A model generated the notes under the pieces. The model ran no database searches and was not told the DNA's origin. It saw only the letters and a list, made by a program, of their open reading frames with translations. A stretch of 64,000 bases of DNA from Coprinopsis marcescibilis (lineage: Eukaryota > Basidiomycota > Agaricomycetes > Agaricales > Psathyrellaceae), in NCBI GenBank assembly GCA_004369085.1, contig ML210171.1:176747-240746 (forward strand), written 5' to 3'. Of the stretch, positions 61,626 through 64,000 are shown piece by piece. The translations under genes were made by a program, and so were the position numbers. Each line of letters begins with the position of its first letter. The stretch's first letter is position 1.

Positions 61626-63709
61626 TTGCCACACTCCAGCAATCTGCGAAGTCCGTCTGAACCTTCCTCTCAAAAATCTTCGCTTCTGGTTGGGTTTCCT
61701 CACACATAACGACTATCTCAGACGGCATCACGACGACCCCCTCCCTGCCAGGACAGGACAACAACTGCATTGAATTATTAATGGACTCTTTCATCACTCG
61801 CACTGTATATTTACGCATTATCTGTCATCTTTCACGTCTCGCCTTGCCACCCCGCATCCTTCGACTGGCCTTGCCTAGGCCAACGCGCCGCTAGCGACGC
61901 GTTTTCGATCCGGACGACTCCCCCTCTGCCAACCCCCTTCTTTTGCAGCCGCGCTGTACGCTTCGCTCATCCCCGTCACCACGAACCTGAGTTGCTGGCC
62001 CGTGGCCACCTCGGTTCATTCCCGGCGACGAGAAGCGGAGGCTCGCATCGACACACTTTGACGATGGACTTGGACTTTTGGTAGATGCTTTCGACGTTGA
62101 CACGACAATCACGCAGGACCCTCGACATGGCTTGAGGCGCAACATCTCCGGGCTCCTTGTAGGAGACACCCGTGAGTGCGTGCTTCGTCTGTCTGAGCGG
62201 CGCTATCCTGCACGCTTTCTTTTAAACCTGTCGCATGTCCGTCCATTGCCATCCCAGTCCCATTCGATCCGTCATCGCGCTTGTAGGCGTACGACCACTT
62301 AGCTGTGGTTCCGTGTCTCGCGCGTGCCAAAACACTGGCATCAAAGTAGCTCCCTGCACTTGCCTCGAGAATCAGCAGAAGACCCCCCAATACTCATCCG
62401 GCTCACTCTCATCCCCCTGCCTTCTGTCAAGAACGCAAGATCCCCATCGAAGGACGCCTCTCCCTCGCATTGTATTTTATCACCGGTCTGATTATTTGCA
62501 TCCTATCCCAACATCTTCACACACACACACACTACCGCGACCCCTATCACGTCTCGACTCTGGGCGGTTGATCACCGTCTTCGGCCGCGACTTCCTCTTA
62601 TCGCCTCTTCATCTTGATCTAACGATTTTCTTTATTCTTCACTTTCTTCCACAACGAGCGTTCGCGATCTCCTCAAGTTCACCAGGATGAACGCCTCTCC
62701 CTCCGCCCTGCACCTCGAGCACCCAATCACGAAATTCACCCCTTGATGGACACTTTCCCTGTCGCCGCGACCCCTCACCGGTTGAGGGTAGGTTCCTATA
62801 CAGTCAACTCAATCTCATGGTGCGGCCAGGGCGGACTATGCACACCAAATCCACCTCACCCCTCGTTTGATAACGACCTCACGACTCTTCCTCAAGTTTT
62901 GGACAACCCGCTTTCTCTTTGGACACTTTCAATCGGCTCGACTTTTGCTCTCTGTTGCCTGCTGCTCGGTTCTGGTTTGGTGGAGCTGGTGGTATGCTTG
63001 AACTGGACTGTTTTGGGACCTTTTCGCTCTCACCTTTCGCTATTCCTTCTCTTCTCCGTGCGTGTGGAAACCCTTGAGGCTAGTACTCTTGCGAGCAGAC
63101 CCCCGCGGTTTTGGTTGGAAGGCACTGTGCTGATGACGATTTGGCTCTTGGACTATTTGGCTTCTTGTGTTTCACCGGCGACGCTATTCTGGTTCTGGGT
63201 GGTGAGTGATGGTTTGTGGAAGGCCTTGTCGTGCGAGGGAGTTCTCTGGGATCGCGGAGAGGAGGCCCAGTTGCTTCCTCTCCCCAGGTAGCATGGCTGC
63301 AGTCTGGTGGGGGGCTAGTTCTCTCCCGGACTTGTAGCACTGCCGTTCGGGTGTGTTGCTCCACGAACTGACGAGGATCATGACCATTCTTTCGATGCGC
63401 TGGCATCTAGTAATGCCAACCATTATGATTTTTTACGACTGTTAACGTAGATACACGGCTATCTCACAACTTACCTACCTACACACACCCGCGACATCTT
63501 GTGGAAACTATTTTGTAGTTGTTTTTTCGTTGTGCTTCGGAGCAGCAGGTTTTCGAGCACTCACCCTTTTTGAAACCTTTTACTTTCGAACATATATCGT
63601 TTCATTCAAGCAGATTTAATGTACAATTTGTAGTCTGTTCTTCCATAACAATGGAACGAATTCTTCGTATGACCAAATGATCTGACATCACGTCTATCGG
63701 GGCCGCCCA
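61626..63709. other. gene-poor region up to the Helitron end
   Basis: Two kilobases with no recognised family. A plus-strand open frame from ATG 62746 to 63291 could encode a ~181-residue hydrophobic protein (for example SLWTLSIGSTFALCCLLLGS), but it lacks homology that I recognise and the surrounding sequence is pyrimidine-rich, so it may be chance or a 5' leader. A (CA)n run lies at 62518-62532. Confidence 0.4.
62518..62532. repeat. (CA)n microsatellite
   Basis: Seven and a half perfect CA units in a non-coding, pyrimidine-rich stretch. Confidence 0.75.
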
Positions 63710-63721
63710 TAAGCATGATCA

Positions 63722-63736
63722 CAAGCCTTCGGCTTG
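63722..63736. terminator. Helitron 3'-terminal hairpin
   Basis: Perfect 6-bp stem with a 3-base loop (CAAGCC-TTC-GGCTTG on the plus strand), directly beside a second hairpin at 63737-63755 (CCCGTGGC-TTC-GCCACGGG). In Helitrons a hairpin at the 3' end acts as the replication terminator. Confidence 0.6.
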
Positions 63737-63762
63737 CCCGTGGCTTCGCCACGGGGGAAAAA

Positions 63763-63814
63763 CACAGGCTTGCCCTGCGGGCCGCCGACTCACAGGCTTG
63801 CCCTGCGGCCCGCC
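63763..63814. repeat. Two 24-bp direct repeats in Helitron subterminal region
   Basis: Copies at 63763-63786 and 63791-63814, differing at one base, each with the core GGCTTGCCCTGCGG. They lie between the helicase stop and the terminal hairpins and share the GGCTTG word with the hairpin stem. Confidence 0.8.
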
Positions 63815-63849
63815 TTAGTAGAAGGAAGTTGTAAGTGTTAGAAAAAATA

Positions 63850-64000
63850 TCAATTCAGAATTTGTAATACTTCAGGATATACAATATTTTTAGTTCTAAG
63901 TGGTAAAGTAAAATCATCACGTGGATCAGTAATAGCTTTTATGTTATGAACAGAAGTAACTCGGGAAACTGCAACATAAAGTTGCCCATGAGTGAAAACA
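63850..64000 (-). CDS. Helitron helicase (Pif1-like), C-terminal 49 codons
   Basis: Partial coding sequence entering from beyond the window edge and ending at TGA 63850-63852. It starts with [16 protein letters not shown], the motif VI-type signature (HGQLYVALSRV) of Pif1-family and Helitron Rep-helicases, then HNIKAITDP and a tail [10 protein letters not shown] typical of fungal Helitron helicases. It lacks interruptions over this length, so the element may be young or still intact. No statement can be made about the Rep domain, which lies outside. Confidence 0.88.
   Translation of the reverse strand, partial: VFTHGQLYVAVSRVTSVHNIKAITDPRDDFTLPLRTKNIVYPEVLQILN

Larger units (their letters stand above)
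63710..64000 (-). mobile_element. Helitron transposon, 3' end (partial)
   Basis: The element runs off the right edge of the window on the minus strand. Its coding end is the C-terminus of a Pif1-type helicase. Reading on in the minus direction are two 24-bp GC-rich direct repeats and two adjacent perfect hairpins (63737-63755 and 63722-63736), and eight bases after the last hairpin the sequence CTTA followed by T. Helitrons end with a hairpin shortly before CTRR and insert between A and T, so the boundary near 63710 is a proposal: CTTA differs from the consensus at one base. The coding part is AT-rich, unlike the host genes. Confidence 0.72.

Noticed and set aside
62746..63291. 181-residue hydrophobic open frame
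   Set aside because: No recognised family and no splicing context. It lies in pyrimidine-rich, gene-poor sequence, so it is kept only as a note.

Overview
This window is nuclear DNA of a filamentous basidiomycete, most likely a mushroom-forming agaricomycete. The evidence is dense genes on both strands, many short introns of about 45-70 bp with GT(A/G)(A/T)GT-type donors and CT(A/G)AC-type branch sites, and a typical fungal gene set: NTE1, division-1 chitin synthase, type II pantothenate kinase and SF3b5. I rebuilt exon structures by hand and checked for most genes that the summed exon lengths divide by three.

Left third (0.5-25 kb). The order is a class I SAM methyltransferase with a very long disordered tail (-), the splicing factor SF3b5 (-) divergent from a Rrp47/C1D exosome cofactor (+), an F-box/leucine-rich-repeat protein (-), a 75-residue HMG/YABBY-like protein (-), the vacuolar fusion protein VPS33 (-), the lysophospholipase NTE1 (-) and an isocitrate/2-methylisocitrate lyase with a possible mitochondrial presequence (-).

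Middle (24.6-36 kb). This part looks more accessory. It holds a short PAH-repeat (Sin3-like) protein, an eroded pseudogene of a UBE2O-type ubiquitin-conjugating enzyme, an orphan protein with a membrane tail, a protein with three homeodomains whose homeoboxes are all split by an intron at the same codon position, and a pantothenate kinase with a Ser-rich insert.

Right part (36-64 kb). Here are coatomer gamma (SEC21), casein kinase I (divergent from a chitin synthase), a large disordered fungal protein, a bHLH transcription factor, a gene-poor 5 kb stretch, a small multi-span membrane protein with eight exons, a second bHLH factor that appears paralogous to the first, and at the far right edge the 3' end of a Helitron: the last 49 codons of its helicase plus terminal hairpins.

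The genes do not form one pathway. Most are housekeeping genes of RNA processing, vesicle traffic, lipid, CoA and cell-wall metabolism. I saw no tRNA, rRNA or CRISPR array. The points most worth following are the triple homeobox gene with a fixed intron position, the six-exon SF3b5 gene with micro-exons and an ATG-only exon, two GC-AG introns in VPS33, the E2 pseudogene, and a four-fold KAAxRLG motif in the methyltransferase tail.
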